In this document: positions 42,750-56,595 of the stretch, piece by piece
Layout of the letters: each line of letters begins with the position of its first letter
How positions within the stretch are numbered: position 1 is the first letter of the stretch
Source: an uncultured Acetatifactor sp.
GTDB lineage: Bacteria; Bacillota; Clostridia; Lachnospirales; Lachnospiraceae
Direction: 5' to 3'
Length of the DNA stretch: 64,000 nt
Assembly: GCA_949840885.1 (NCBI GenBank)
Contig: CATKYJ010000019.1
Coordinates: 1-64,000, forward strand
Notes under the pieces: generated by a model
What the model saw: the letters and a program-made list of their open reading frames with translations, nothing else
Told to the model about the DNA's origin: nothing
Database searches by the model: none
Translations under genes and position numbers: made by a program

Positions 42750-45311
42750 CTATTCCCTCAGATAGGTGATGAACTGGTTGCCGTTCTCCTGGAACCACTT
42801 CGCGGCATCACTGTTCTTCATGGTGTATATGGTTCCCTGCAAAGGATCCAGGATGCCCACTTCGACTTCGTTGAACCCTATTAGCAGCACGGCTCCGTTT
42901 TTTTCCGTCAGCGCCAGCACCGGAATGTCCTGATTCACATAATACAGCACGGCATCCAGGCTGCAGCCCGTCAGATCCAGCACCTCGGCCTGTGCCAGAT
43001 TCTCCTCCAGTATCTCCAGGATGGTCTCCCCCCGGTTCAGGTAATGTTGCGTATTCCTCGTAATGCCCTCATAGGACAGCATCGTGTCAAGGCAAACGGC
43101 CAGGGCGTCTTTCTCCGGCGTAGCCTCCGCTTCCTTGATGGCCATGATCTGGTTTTTGGAAGCCCTGTTGCCCCGCAGCCAGATTCTTCGTCCGTCCTCG
43201 TCTATGACTACGCCGGATGAATCATAAGCCAATCCCACGGCACGGGCGGAGGAAAAGAAGATGCCGTCCACGCCATAGGCTCCGTACACATAGTATCTGC
43301 GCCCGTTTTCCCTCTCCGGCAGCGCCAGCCTCCTGCCGCCCTCGTACACCACTTCTTTGGGCGTCAGGATCATGGCCTTTTTACCCTCCGAACCTTTCCG
43401 CATCTGAATCTCCACCAGCCGTTCATATTTTTCCGTGCTGACGGCCGTTACCTGGTTTTTGCCTTTTTCCTCCTCCAGGTTATTCATTACATGATCCTGC
43501 TCTATCTCCTCATACTCTCCCTCTTCCAGCCGCTTTACCCTCTCCAGAGTGATCTGATTGCCCGAGATGGTACAGTCCGTGACATAAACGCCGGACTGCC
43601 TGTACTCTTTGAGCAGCTCTCCGTCAGAATTGCAGATTCCTATGGTATGCATGGGGAAAAAAATCCTGCCGGAATGCTCCTCCACCACATCTTTTGTATG
43701 GGCTATGCCGTATATGATGTCCTCGTTCATAAATCCCAGCGGACGGATGACTTCCCCTTCGGGCATGCTGATGGTCTTCCTGGTTTCACTGCCCAGATCC
43801 TGGATATTCAGTGCATTGCTGTGATAGATGTCCTCTCCTGAGGGCCACACAATGATCCTATGGTTGTCCGAGACCTGGAGGCTTCCGTCCTGTGTGGTTT
43901 CTATCAGCCCGGAGTAAGTCTTCTGCACCAGGTCAATGGCATATACTACGCCGTCCAGCGTCAGGTACAGCTTCTGCTCCCGATTCAGGTACAAAAGTTC
44001 CTCCATCTGTGCCGCCAGGACGCAGTAGGGCCTGTCGTAAGGGATATAGAGCAGTTCCTCTATGGTGTTGCGCTCGCTGTTGTAGGTGCACAGCTGGATG
44101 CCTACCTCCCCCTCATGCCTGCCTCGGTTCATATATCCATACACAGCAAACTCCACATTGCCGCCCTCATTCACACCCAGGATCTTGATGTCATGCCTGT
44201 CATACATGGTGCGGGCATCCGCGTTTTGCGCATCGTAAAAACTAAAGACTGAGGTCAGTTTATTTGTGGTGATATTATAGCAGTAAAGCTGTTTCGCCGT
44301 CACGAATACTACTATATTTCCATCTTCACTTTCAATCATGTCCACGTCCGTTCCCGTGATGCCAAGCAGAATCCTGTCGTCCATGCACAGCTTCTCCCTG
44401 TCCGGGATCTGGGTCATGGTACGCTCGTAGGAGAGCAGGTAGATCCTGTCCGTGGTATACCGAATGCGGTAGTACTCCTGTACCCTGTAATATGCCTCAT
44501 GAGAGCCTGCGGCTTCCTCCGTAAGCCCTGCAGCCGAAAACGGCTCGGAAGTGGCCACTATAAAGTCCATCAGCACGGATGCCGTCTGTTCCCCGATCTG
44601 GGTCAGCCGCATCATAGGCTCCCCGATTTCCCTCACCTCCAGGTCGCCCCATGTAATCTGGCGAAAGCTGCTGTAAATATTCACCTTATGGAAAGAGGCA
44701 TTGGACTCCAGCCTGGCGTTGGACTCCAGGTACTTTGTCAGTTCCCTGGCAGCCTCTTTGTCGTAGAGGCGCTCATGGAAATCCCGGCAGAAGTCCAGCT
44801 TTTCCGCCACATGGAGGCTGTCGCTCCATATGACTCGGGTGTAGTAGGAAATCTGTTCCCCTTCCTCCAGTGTGAGCAGAATGGTGAGAGAATATTCCGT
44901 GTCCGCCTGGATCAGGTCTTTCAGGGCGATATGGCCGTAAATCTGTCCCTCCAGGGCATAATAATCCGTAATCTCCGTGTCCTCTATGAGCCTGGCGCCG
45001 TCCTCGCTCCTGACCTGTATGGAAATCCCCGCCACCTCTCTGTCATAGGTATCCACCACGAAGTCCGCATCCCTGTCCTCGCCCAGCACTGTTACCATAT
45101 CCCTCTGGAACGCCACGTCCACAGGAGTGCTGTAGCCATGGAGCTCATTGCATTTTTTTCCGTCCATCACCATGGTGACCAGGGGGAAAGACGCAGGCGC
45201 CATCTCCATGGTCAGGTTGTCATGCCCTCTGTTCATGAATCTGTTCACGATGACCACCGTCAGCAGAAAGATCAGGCAGCACACCAAAAGCTTAATGATT
45301 GTTTTCTTCAT
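42750..45311 (-). CDS. Large membrane-anchored protein with a C39-like C-terminal domain
   Basis: The 853-residue protein has an N-terminal membrane helix (about 5-25), a beta-rich N-terminal domain, and a long middle region of repeated strands resembling a beta-propeller (for example GNIVVFVTAKQLYCYNI, KLYLTLDGVVYAIDL). The last 120 residues look like a papain-like C39 domain: AVCLDTMLSYEGI supplies a Cys, and AVLLIGFNEVEVGILDP matches the His-Asp strand pair, but the His is missing. I infer a degenerate peptidase fold used for binding. Its start overlaps the methyltransferase gene by 20 bp, with AAGGAG upstream. Function unknown. Confidence 0.75.
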   Translation of the reverse strand: MKKTIIKLLVCCLIFLLTVVIVNRFMNRGHDNLTMEMAPASFPLVTMVMDGKKCNELHGYSTPVDVAFQRDMVTVLGEDRDADFVVDTYDREVAGISIQVRSEDGARLIEDTEITDYYALEGQIYGHIALKDLIQADTEYSLTILLTLEEGEQISYYTRVIWSDSLHVAEKLDFCRDFHERLYDKEAARELTKYLESNARLESNASFHKVNIYSSFRQITWGDLEVREIGEPMMRLTQIGEQTASVLMDFIVATSEPFSAAGLTEEAAGSHEAYYRVQEYYRIRYTTDRIYLLSYERTMTQIPDREKLCMDDRILLGITGTDVDMIESEDGNIVVFVTAKQLYCYNITTNKLTSVFSFYDAQNADARTMYDRHDIKILGVNEGGNVEFAVYGYMNRGRHEGEVGIQLCTYNSERNTIEELLYIPYDRPYCVLAAQMEELLYLNREQKLYLTLDGVVYAIDLVQKTYSGLIETTQDGSLQVSDNHRIIVWPSGEDIYHSNALNIQDLGSETRKTISMPEGEVIRPLGFMNEDIIYGIAHTKDVVEEHSGRIFFPMHTIGICNSDGELLKEYRQSGVYVTDCTISGNQITLERVKRLEEGEYEEIEQDHVMNNLEEEKGKNQVTAVSTEKYERLVEIQMRKGSEGKKAMILTPKEVVYEGGRRLALPERENGRRYYVYGAYGVDGIFFSSARAVGLAYDSSGVVIDEDGRRIWLRGNRASKNQIMAIKEAEATPEKDALAVCLDTMLSYEGITRNTQHYLNRGETILEILEENLAQAEVLDLTGCSLDAVLYYVNQDIPVLALTEKNGAVLLIGFNEVEVGILDPLQGTIYTMKNSDAAKWFQENGNQFITYLRE

Positions 45312-46506
45312 ACAACAGCTCCTTCAGGGTGGGATCCACATGCAGGAATTCCATGGTGCGCTCAAGCGCTGCTCTGTCCGTGAGACTGGCGCTCTTCGGA
45401 CGAATCCTGCCGGATGTCTCGGCAGATTTTACCGCCCTGATCATCAGGTTCTTGGGCGTGTGTTCCATGTCGATAAATTCCAGGATCTGCACATCGTATC
45501 CCTGCTCCTCCAGCAAGTCGGCCCGCAGGGCGTCCGTGATCAGGGCCGCCATGCGCTCTTTGATCACGCCGTAGCGAAGCAGGGGCTGAAGCTCCCTGCA
45601 CTGAATCTGGCCGTTCAGTTCATGCTGGCAGCATGGCACCGCCAGGATCACGGCGGCCCCCCATTTCACAGCCTTGTCCAACGCGTAGTCCGTGGCCTTG
45701 TCACAGGCATGGAGGGATACCACCATGTCCACCGGCTCCGTATCCTGAAAATGGGTAATGTCCCCCTGTTCAAAGCGCAGCCCGTCATAATGCAGTCTTT
45801 TAGCCAGTTCGTTGCAGTGTCTGATGACGTCCGCTTTTAAGTCCAGCCCCGTGACCTGAATATCCCTGCCCTGAATCTGGTGCAGGTAATAGTACATGCC
45901 AAAAGTCAGATAAGACTTCCCGCAGCCGAAATCCACGATGCGGATGGTACGGTCTGCGGGAAGCCTGTGGCAGACGTCCTCTATGAACTCCAGATACCGG
46001 TTGATCTGCCGGAATTTGTTGTACTTTGCCCTGACCACCTGCCCCTGGGGCGTCTGTACCCCCAGGCTTACCAGGAAGTCCACCGGCTCTCCCTCCGGCA
46101 GGATATGGCGCTTGGAGCGATTGTGGGCCATATCGGGGCCTCTGTCCTCCCGGCCGCCTCTTGTCTTTTCTTTGCTTATATCATTTCTTTTTTTCGTTTT
46201 TATGGACACTGCGCCCTTTTTGCTCACAAGGATAGTGGCGTCCATTTCCCGGCAGCTTATCTGCCCCTGTCTGAACAGTCCCTCCATATATCCGGCGAGA
46301 CGCCGGGCCAGTTCCTCTTTTCCCAGATTGGCATGGAACACCTGAGTGCCCCGGTAAAGGGTCTCCTGAAAGCATGCCTCTCCCCGGATGATCACCGGGC
46401 GCACTTTCACCTTAGAGGCCTGGGCAGCGTCCCTTGTATTGCTCAGCGTAATCTGTATGATATTTTGATCCGGCAGCTGCCGGAAGAATTCTCTCAGTTC
46501 ATCCAT
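45292..46506 (-). CDS. SAM-dependent methyltransferase
   Basis: This 404-residue cytoplasmic protein has a class I methyltransferase domain in its second half: motif I IVDFGCGKSYLTFGMYY, the acidic strand VTGLDLKAD and VVSLHACDKATDYAL, followed by VPCCQHEL. This set matches the Methyltransf_32-type family (related to GSTCD and RNA or small-molecule methyltransferases). The N-terminal 180 residues are less conserved and may bind the substrate. Its 3' end overlaps the start of the 853-residue protein gene, so the two are translationally coupled though functionally dissimilar. Substrate unknown. Confidence 0.85.
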   Translation of the reverse strand: MDELREFFRQLPDQNIIQITLSNTRDAAQASKVKVRPVIIRGEACFQETLYRGTQVFHANLGKEELARRLAGYMEGLFRQGQISCREMDATILVSKKGAVSIKTKKRNDISKEKTRGGREDRGPDMAHNRSKRHILPEGEPVDFLVSLGVQTPQGQVVRAKYNKFRQINRYLEFIEDVCHRLPADRTIRIVDFGCGKSYLTFGMYYYLHQIQGRDIQVTGLDLKADVIRHCNELAKRLHYDGLRFEQGDITHFQDTEPVDMVVSLHACDKATDYALDKAVKWGAAVILAVPCCQHELNGQIQCRELQPLLRYGVIKERMAALITDALRADLLEEQGYDVQILEFIDMEHTPKNLMIRAVKSAETSGRIRPKSASLTDRAALERTMEFLHVDPTLKELLYEENNH

Positions 46507-46638
46507 GGGATATAATTCCCCTTTTCTATTGTGCGTGCCTGTCTTTCTTTTTTGTCTTATGCGTGTTTCTTATGCGCTTTTACAAGGCACACGCTTCTCA
46601 AGGCACACGTTTTTCTGAAATCCGCTCTCCCCAGGGGC

Positions 46639-47046
46639 CTACAGCCAGGCCGGGAAGCTCCCCCTCCGGCCCCCGTGGCGGCGCTTGTATACTTCATTGA
46701 ACAAAAGGATCTGTATCATGTCCTCTGCAGGCGCATGCTCCTCCTCGTTCTCCAGGACTTTGAGCATGGACTTGGCCAGTGCCTGCAGGCTGTACCTGTC
46801 CGGATATTCGTCATAGATCATCGCACCCTCATAGTCTGTCCTGTCCAGGATTTCCGCTATTCTTCTCTGATAGCGCTTTACGTCTTTTGGATACATCTGC
46901 TGTAAATATTCCAGATCCTGCAGCAGTCTGGCTTCATTCTCTGCGCTGCGATAGTCCGGATAGGTCATATAAAAAGGAAGGGGCCCTTTCCAGCCCCTTG
47001 TCCTCTCTTCCGGAAGCGGCTGTAACAGTTTCGAGTGAAATTCCAT
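46639..47046 (-). CDS. Conserved hypothetical protein
   Basis: I do not recognise a domain in this 135-residue, mainly helical and acidic protein. It has a Tyr/Pro-rich start (PLPFYMTYPDYRSAENEARLLQDLEYLQQMYP) and a helical middle with alternating charge. It lacks signal peptide and membrane helices. The start ATG at 47046 is used, the ORF-track version beginning with an upstream TTG. It lies between the atp operon and the methyltransferase gene on the same strand, 132 bp after the gene to its left would start, so it could be read through from atpC. The sequence looks constrained, and I judge it a real gene. Confidence 0.7.
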   Translation of the reverse strand: MEFHSKLLQPLPEERTRGWKGPLPFYMTYPDYRSAENEARLLQDLEYLQQMYPKDVKRYQRRIAEILDRTDYEGAMIYDEYPDRYSLQALAKSMLKVLENEEEHAPAEDMIQILLFNEVYKRRHGGRRGSFPAWL

Positions 47047-47103
47047 ATGCAAACTCTCTATCGTTTTTTTACAGCATATGCGCTATTTCCTCTAACTGTT
47101 ACC

Positions 47104-47124
47104 GGCGGCCCATCCCGGGCCGCC
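47104..47124 (-). other. GC-rich hairpin at the end of the atp operon
   Basis: GGCGGCCC and GGGCCGCC form a perfect 8-bp stem 29 bp after the atpC stop codon. There is no T-run, so it is a weak or factor-dependent terminator or an mRNA-stabilising end. Confidence 0.55.
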
Positions 47125-47152
47125 ACCCTTCGAACTTTATTACCAGGAATGG

Positions 47153-47563
47153 TCATCCATTCTTTAATACCTGAATCCGCGCGATCGCTCTCTGCAGCGC
47201 TGTCTCGGCTCTGGCGATATCCGTGTTAGGCGCCTTGTTCCGTAAGCGATGCTCTGCCCGCTCCAGGGCGGATTTCGCACGATTTTCATCAATCTCGCCG
47301 GGCCATTCGATTGTCTCGGCCAGAATCGTCACACCCTCCGGCAGGATTTCCGCAAACCCCGCATGCAGGGCCGCCCGTTTCTCCTCCTGGGCCTCATGGA
47401 TGTAAAGGATGCCCGGCTTTGCAATCACTGTCATGGGAATATGCCCCGGCAGTACGCCAATCTCTCCCTCTGTGGTATTGAATTCCACCATATCCGCCTG
47501 GTTCTCATAGAAAACCCTGTCCGGCGTAATGATGCGCAGAAGGAAACTGCTCTTATCTGCCAT
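47153..47563 (-). CDS. atpC: ATP synthase epsilon subunit
   Basis: The 136-residue protein has the N-terminal beta-sandwich (LLRIITPDRVFYENQADMVEFNTTEGEIGVLPGHIPM) and a C-terminal helical hairpin. It is part of the central stalk of F1 and regulates ATP hydrolysis through its C-terminal helices. Length is normal. GGAGGG is six bases before the ATG and the gene follows atpD by 15 bp. It is the last gene of the ten-gene atp operon. Confidence 0.97.
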   Translation of the reverse strand: MADKSSFLLRIITPDRVFYENQADMVEFNTTEGEIGVLPGHIPMTVIAKPGILYIHEAQEEKRAALHAGFAEILPEGVTILAETIEWPGEIDENRAKSALERAEHRLRNKAPNTDIARAETALQRAIARIQVLKNG

Positions 47564-47578
47564 AGTCGCCCTCCATCC

Positions 47579-49889
<2,311 letters not shown>

Positions 49890-49905
49890 ATTCTATATCC
49901 TCTTT

Positions 49906-51975
<2,070 letters not shown>

Positions 51976-51988
<13 letters not shown>

Positions 51989-52518
51989 GTCTTATCACCC
52001 ATTTCTTTCAAGGTCTCATCTATCAGCTGATTCTGCATGGCGGTATCCACAGATGCCGACACGATTTTGCCGGCCATCAGGGATGCCACGACGATGATTT
52101 CCCTCTTTACGTCATCGGACATCTTCTGCTTCTCAAGCTCCGCTTCCACACGCGCTCTGTCCAGAATCCGAGCCGCCTCTTCCTTTGCCTCGGCCACGAT
52201 GGCGTTCTCATTGGCTAGGGCTTTCCTGCGAGCCTCGCTTAAGATGGCCTCCGCCTCCTTGTCCACGTCCTTCAGCCTTGTCTCATATTCTTTCTTCAGG
52301 CTCTGGGCATTCTGCATGGCGGTCTTCGCGGTTTCCAATTCGTTCCGAATTTTCTCCTTGCGGCCTTCCAGCATCTTCCTGGCAGGGTTGAACAGGAAAT
52401 AGCTCAAAATCAGGAACAGGAAAAAGATGGCAATAATCATCAGACAGGAATCAGCCAACAGCTGCCAGTCCAGGTCGAACAGTCTCGACATGGACTCACC
52501 CTCTGTTAAAAGTATCAT
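51976..52518 (-). CDS. atpF: ATP synthase b subunit
   Basis: The 180-residue stator protein has one N-terminal membrane helix (LLADSCLMIIAIFFLFLILSYFLF) and a long charged coiled coil (NELETAKTAMQNAQSLKKEYETRL) that ends in a delta-binding segment. The start at 52518 has AGGAGG six bases upstream; an internal ATG at 52491 (MSRLFD) has a weaker site and is less likely. Confidence 0.96.
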
Positions 52519-52640
52519 TATTTGCCTCCTTTCTGCCTCCTAAAATGCATTCGCAAACATTTTACGGGAAGAACGCTTCTCCTGCATTCTTCCGTATGGG
52601 TAGGCGCTGCACTCGCGCCTTAGAAGTTCCTCCCACATTT

Positions 52641-53078
<438 letters not shown>

Positions 53079-53819
53079 CTACCTTCTGGTGCCATCACCA
53101 ATCTCATTTGAAATGTATGTCATGGTCAGCATGCAGAACACATACGTCTGGATCGCTCCTGAGAACAGATCAAAATACACATGGAGCGCTGCGGGCCAAG
53201 CCGTGGCGAACCATCCCAGCAAACCGTACAGCAATGCCATCATAGCCGTTCCCGACAAAACGTTTGCAAAAAGACGCAATGACAGGGATATCGGCACCGC
53301 AACCGCACTGATCACGTTGATGGGCATCCAGATCGGCAGCCAGGGAGGAAGCGGAGAACAAAGATCCGCCCAGATTGTCTTCGGCTTCTGATACTTCCAT
53401 TTATTATAATGAATCAATGAAAATGTCAGTATCGCCATCGGCAGCGTCACGCCATAGTCCGCCGTAGGCGGCCGCAGGCCCAGCAGACCTGATATATTGC
53501 TGACCAGGATAAAGATAAAAATGGTCCCGATGTAATTAAAATACCTGGGAGCAGCCTGTCCCATAGAACCGCTTACCATACCGTCCAGCTTGTCGACAAT
53601 CATTTCCACCACATTCTGAAAGCTGCCCGGCACCTCTGTCGCTTTGGCCATGCACCGATTGGCGGCAATGGCAAAGGCCACCAGCAGGAGCATCACGATC
53701 AGGATGCATATGTGCGATGTGGTAATCCACACCGGATGTCCGAAAAAGGAATACTGAAACACGCCATGGATATTAAAATCCACTTCCGCACCGCCAGACA
53801 GCAGAATTCCATGTCCCAT
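53079..53819 (-). CDS. atpB: ATP synthase a subunit
   Basis: The 246-residue membrane protein has five to six helices, with the conserved arginine helix PISLSLRLFANVLSGTAMMALL that faces the c ring and a C-terminal helix (VYFDLFSGAIQTYVFCMLTMTYI). It forms the ion half-channels of Fo. Length and motifs are standard. The start has AAGGAAAGTGAGG upstream. Confidence 0.97.
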   Translation of the reverse strand: MGHGILLSGGAEVDFNIHGVFQYSFFGHPVWITTSHICILIVMLLLVAFAIAANRCMAKATEVPGSFQNVVEMIVDKLDGMVSGSMGQAAPRYFNYIGTIFIFILVSNISGLLGLRPPTADYGVTLPMAILTFSLIHYNKWKYQKPKTIWADLCSPLPPWLPIWMPINVISAVAVPISLSLRLFANVLSGTAMMALLYGLLGWFATAWPAALHVYFDLFSGAIQTYVFCMLTMTYISNEIGDGTRR

Positions 53820-53875
53820 ACTCTCACCTCACTTTCCTTATATATTTTATGCTTTTCGCCGTGCAGCCGCATTTC

Positions 53876-54319
53876 TCACTGCCCGGCAGGGATCTCTCCC
53901 TCCTGTGCCGCAAGCACCTCCTCGGAGAGGGGGACCGGATCCTCCTCATGGAACAGCTTATTGCACAATTTATGAGTAATCGGCTGTAGATATGCCGTTA
54001 CTTTCAGACTCATATACCCCAAAAAGAACACCAGCGGGTTCATCACCTCTGTCAGGGAGATCACCACCAGCACGGCCGCCAGCACAAAATAGCGAAACAA
54101 ATATCCTTTCGTAACCATCCCCGAGGCATTGCTGCCGCTAAGGAGCGCTCTGTCCAGGGTACGGCACATATGGATGCTGCCCGCAAAGGCGAACGCCACA
54201 CCGAACCACAGACTCAGCGCATAGCTTTTCTGATCCTTTACCACCAGGGCTCCCGCCGCCTGACACACCAGCCCGAAGAAGACCATGCCTATGTGCATTT
54301 CCAAAAGCGTCCTATTCAT
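53876..54319 (-). CDS. ATP synthase subunit I-like membrane protein
   Basis: The 147-residue protein has four transmembrane helices (MHIGMVFFGLVCQAAGALV, LWFGVAFAFAGSIHM, YFVLAAVLVVISLTEV, FFLGYMSLKVTAYLQPI), the AtpI topology and position at the head of the atp operon. AtpI-type proteins help c-ring assembly. I place the start at MNRTLL because it overlaps the preceding stop codon as ATGAATAG; upstream ATGs at 54346 and 54340 are alternatives. The C-terminal 25 residues are acidic and cytoplasmic. Confidence 0.8.
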   Translation of the reverse strand: MNRTLLEMHIGMVFFGLVCQAAGALVVKDQKSYALSLWFGVAFAFAGSIHMCRTLDRALLSGSNASGMVTKGYLFRYFVLAAVLVVISLTEVMNPLVFFLGYMSLKVTAYLQPITHKLCNKLFHEEDPVPLSEEVLAAQEGEIPAGQ

Positions 54320-54596
54320 CCTTTTCGCCGCTTCCATCATCTTCATCGAAAACACGCTCCCTGTCCGATTTCTCCGTGCCGCACATGCGCATGGCCATGC
54401 GGTACACATTCTGCCCTCCGGCCACAGCCCCAATCACAAAAAAAAGAATGGTGATCCAGGAAGTGCCCAGTCTGCGGTCAAGCCAGACTCCAACCGCCGA
54501 CATCGCGCAGACCGGAACTATCATATTCAACCCGAACTGCGTGACCATTGCAAGGGATTGGTACACTTTTCTTTCATCATTTTTTCGCCGTTTCAT
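54312..54596 (-). CDS. AtpZ/AtpI-family protein
   Basis: This 94-residue protein has two membrane helices (MVTQFGLNMIVPVCAMSAVGVWLD and ITILFFVIGAVAGGQNVYRM) with the GVWLDRRLGTSW turn typical of AtpZ/AtpI. In Bacillus such a protein works with AtpI in magnesium or calcium handling and ATP synthase assembly. It is the first gene of the operon and overlaps the next by eight bases. Its tail is strongly acidic. Confidence 0.88.
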   Translation of the reverse strand: MKRRKNDERKVYQSLAMVTQFGLNMIVPVCAMSAVGVWLDRRLGTSWITILFFVIGAVAGGQNVYRMAMRMCGTEKSDRERVFDEDDGSGEKDE

Positions 54597-54658
54597 GTTG
54601 CAAATACCGCCGACTCCGCCATTCTAACCACTTACCGGGCATTTTTTGCCCTTTTCTG

Positions 54659-54687
54659 ATTATACCCATTTTTGCCAAAAATGTCTA
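54659..54687 (-). promoter_or_regulatory. Sigma-A promoter of the atp operon
   Basis: TAGACA and TATAAT with a 17-nt spacer, about 60 nt before the first atp gene. The stretch just downstream holds GGGCAAAAAATGCCC, a possible leader hairpin. Confidence 0.75.
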
Positions 54688-54763
54688 GGGCAATTATGGG
54701 ATTTCATCATTTTCCTACAATAATTTTCTGTGGACTTTTTGTTAAAAAATGGTTTTCAATGCA

Positions 54764-54792
54764 TTGACTAACCTCCCTGGCCGCTGTATCAT
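54764..54792 (+). promoter_or_regulatory. Sigma-A promoter of the DUF402 gene
   Basis: TTGACT and TATCAT with a 17-nt spacer, 30 nt before the start codon at 54823. It is divergent from the atp promoter. Confidence 0.65.
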
Positions 54793-54822
54793 GGAAAAAA
54801 CATACGTAAAAAGGAGCCTGCC

Positions 54823-55302
54823 ATGAACATATCCAAAATATACCGCAAGCGCATTATTCCCGAAGACTGCATTCTCCTAAAGGACGATATCATTGTAGCA
54901 CAGGACGAGGAGACCGTCATCACCAAATGGAACACCCTAAACCCCAAGCCCGCTTTCTCACACGGCTGCTCCTGCTTCCTTTTGCGGGAGGGGATCAAGG
55001 TCAGCAAGGTATACCGTAGCGACGGCTCTCTCCTGCGCTGGTACTGCGACATTGTGGAGTATGCCTTTGTCCCGGAAGAGGAAAGCATGACTTACACGGA
55101 TCTTCTGGCGGATGTAATCATCGATCCACAGGGAATGGTCAAGGTGGTGGATCTGGACGAGCTGGCCGAGGCCATGGAGCACGGATTGATTACAAAAGAG
55201 CAGTCGATTCTATGTCTACGCAATCTGAATCGCCTGCTCTCTCTTATCTATCGGGACAAGTTCGACAGGCTCCAGGCCAGACTGGACAGCCTGGGACTGT
55301 AG
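54823..55302 (+). CDS. DUF402 domain protein
   Basis: The 159-residue protein has the DUF402 core of beta-strands with the conserved acidic residues YCDIVEYAF, YTDLLADVIIDPQG and KVVDLDELAEA. Related domains occur in FAU-1-type RNA-binding proteins and in nucleoside diphosphate phosphatases; here only the core is present. No signal peptide. AAAAGGAG lies before the ATG. It is a single gene divergent from the atp operon; the following 100 bp contain imperfect hairpins and no gene. Confidence 0.82.
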   Translation: MNISKIYRKRIIPEDCILLKDDIIVAQDEETVITKWNTLNPKPAFSHGCSCFLLREGIKVSKVYRSDGSLLRWYCDIVEYAFVPEEESMTYTDLLADVIIDPQGMVKVVDLDELAEAMEHGLITKEQSILCLRNLNRLLSLIYRDKFDRLQARLDSLGL

Positions 55303-55405
55303 TGTGAGAAGAAGTTCCAGGCTTATGAGCGGACAAGTTCGCTTTATGCATGTGCATTCTTCCAAGTATGGTCTATACGCTTTGCCTGCACCTGCGCTGA
55401 AAACA

Positions 55406-56575
55406 TCAATAGAAGACATGTCCGCCGATGTTGATGCCGCTTAAGCCCTCGATGGGAGTCCGGAAGTATACGCAGTTTCCTACATTGGTGATGCCGGACA
55501 TGGCTTCGTCTGCGGCACGGTAGCAGTTTTCCGTGGCCAGATCCGCGGCAAGAGCCAGATCCAGACGGCCGCTGGCCACCGGCGAGAACTGCCATTTCTG
55601 ATAGATGACACCCACCACCGTGTTGGGATACTGAGAGCTGAGCACCCTGTTGATGACCACGCTGCCCACCGCCACCTGTCCCTCATAGGGCTCGCCCCCG
55701 GCTTCGCAGTAGATCAGGTTCGCCAGAAGTTTTCTGTCCCCCTCGGAAAAAGTCACCTCCGAAATGTTGCGCCAGACACCGTTAGCCGCCGCCTGGGACA
55801 AGGCGATCTCCTCCGCCAGCTTTTTCTTCAGGTATTCCAGATTCTCCTCTTTCTTTTTGATCTGTGCCTCATAGGCCAGGGCTTTCTGCTCCGCATCGGA
55901 TATCTGACTAGAATATTGGCTGATGGAACTGGAAGCCTGGTCAATGAGAGCAGAAACCTTGTCACGCTCTGCCTGAGCCTGGGCGATCAGTCCGTCCAGC
56001 TGTTCTTTCTCTGCCTCCAGCCTGGCCTCCTGCTCCTCAATGAGAATTCTGTTGTTTTTGTAGGCTTCCAGCATTTTCTGGTCATAAGCCGCCACTTTTT
56101 CCATACGGTCTGCCAGGTTCAATAGTTCCCCCAGACTGCCGGCCTCCAGCAGGGCGTCCAGATAGCTTGTCTCCTGGCGCTCGTACATACAGCGAACCAG
56201 AATGGCCATGCTCTCCTGCTGCCAGGCTTCCGTGGCCTTTGCTTCCTCCAGCGCCGCCAGGGTGTCCGTGATTTCCTGCTCTTTGTCCTTGATCAGGCCG
56301 TCCAGCTCCTCCAGATTGGCCACCACGGCATCCATCTGGGACTTTAAGTAGGTCAGCTCCTTTTCCAGGCTGTCCCGCTTGCCCTCCAGGCTGTCCAGAT
56401 TCTCCTGGGTCTTGTCCAGTTCATTTTGGAGTTTGTCTTTCTCCTGCTGCTCCCGCTCGATTTCTTCCCTGGTCTTGGTAGTGGCCAAAACCGCCGGCAT
56501 GCCGGGGACAGGTTCCAATTCCGCAACCAACAGAACCACTGCCAGAACAATTCCTGCCCTCTTCCAGAATTTCAA
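55406..56575 (-). CDS. Secreted cell-wall hydrolase, coiled coil plus SleB domain
   Basis: The 389-residue protein has a signal peptide (residues 1-31, cleaved near AVLA), a long coiled coil (about 35-250, heptads such as LQNELDKTQENLDSLEGKRDSLEKEL) as in PcsB/CwlO-type proteins, and a C-terminal hydrolase_2 (SleB/CwlJ) domain with ANLIYCEAGGEPYEGQVAVG, whose Glu is the catalytic candidate. SleB-type enzymes are lytic transglycosylases of cortex peptidoglycan; the coiled coil suggests control by an FtsEX-like partner. The start is TTG preceded by GGGGGAGG. It follows upp by 20 bp. Confidence 0.9.
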   Translation of the reverse strand: MKFWKRAGIVLAVVLLVAELEPVPGMPAVLATTKTREEIEREQQEKDKLQNELDKTQENLDSLEGKRDSLEKELTYLKSQMDAVVANLEELDGLIKDKEQEITDTLAALEEAKATEAWQQESMAILVRCMYERQETSYLDALLEAGSLGELLNLADRMEKVAAYDQKMLEAYKNNRILIEEQEARLEAEKEQLDGLIAQAQAERDKVSALIDQASSSISQYSSQISDAEQKALAYEAQIKKKEENLEYLKKKLAEEIALSQAAANGVWRNISEVTFSEGDRKLLANLIYCEAGGEPYEGQVAVGSVVINRVLSSQYPNTVVGVIYQKWQFSPVASGRLDLALAADLATENCYRAADEAMSGITNVGNCVYFRTPIEGLSGINIGGHVFY

Positions 56576-56595
56576 AACACACCCGCCTCCCCCTG

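Noticed and set aside
52491-52518. atpF start at the internal ATG 52491
   Set aside because: The upstream ATG at 52518 has a consensus AGGAGG at better spacing; the internal one remains only an alternative.
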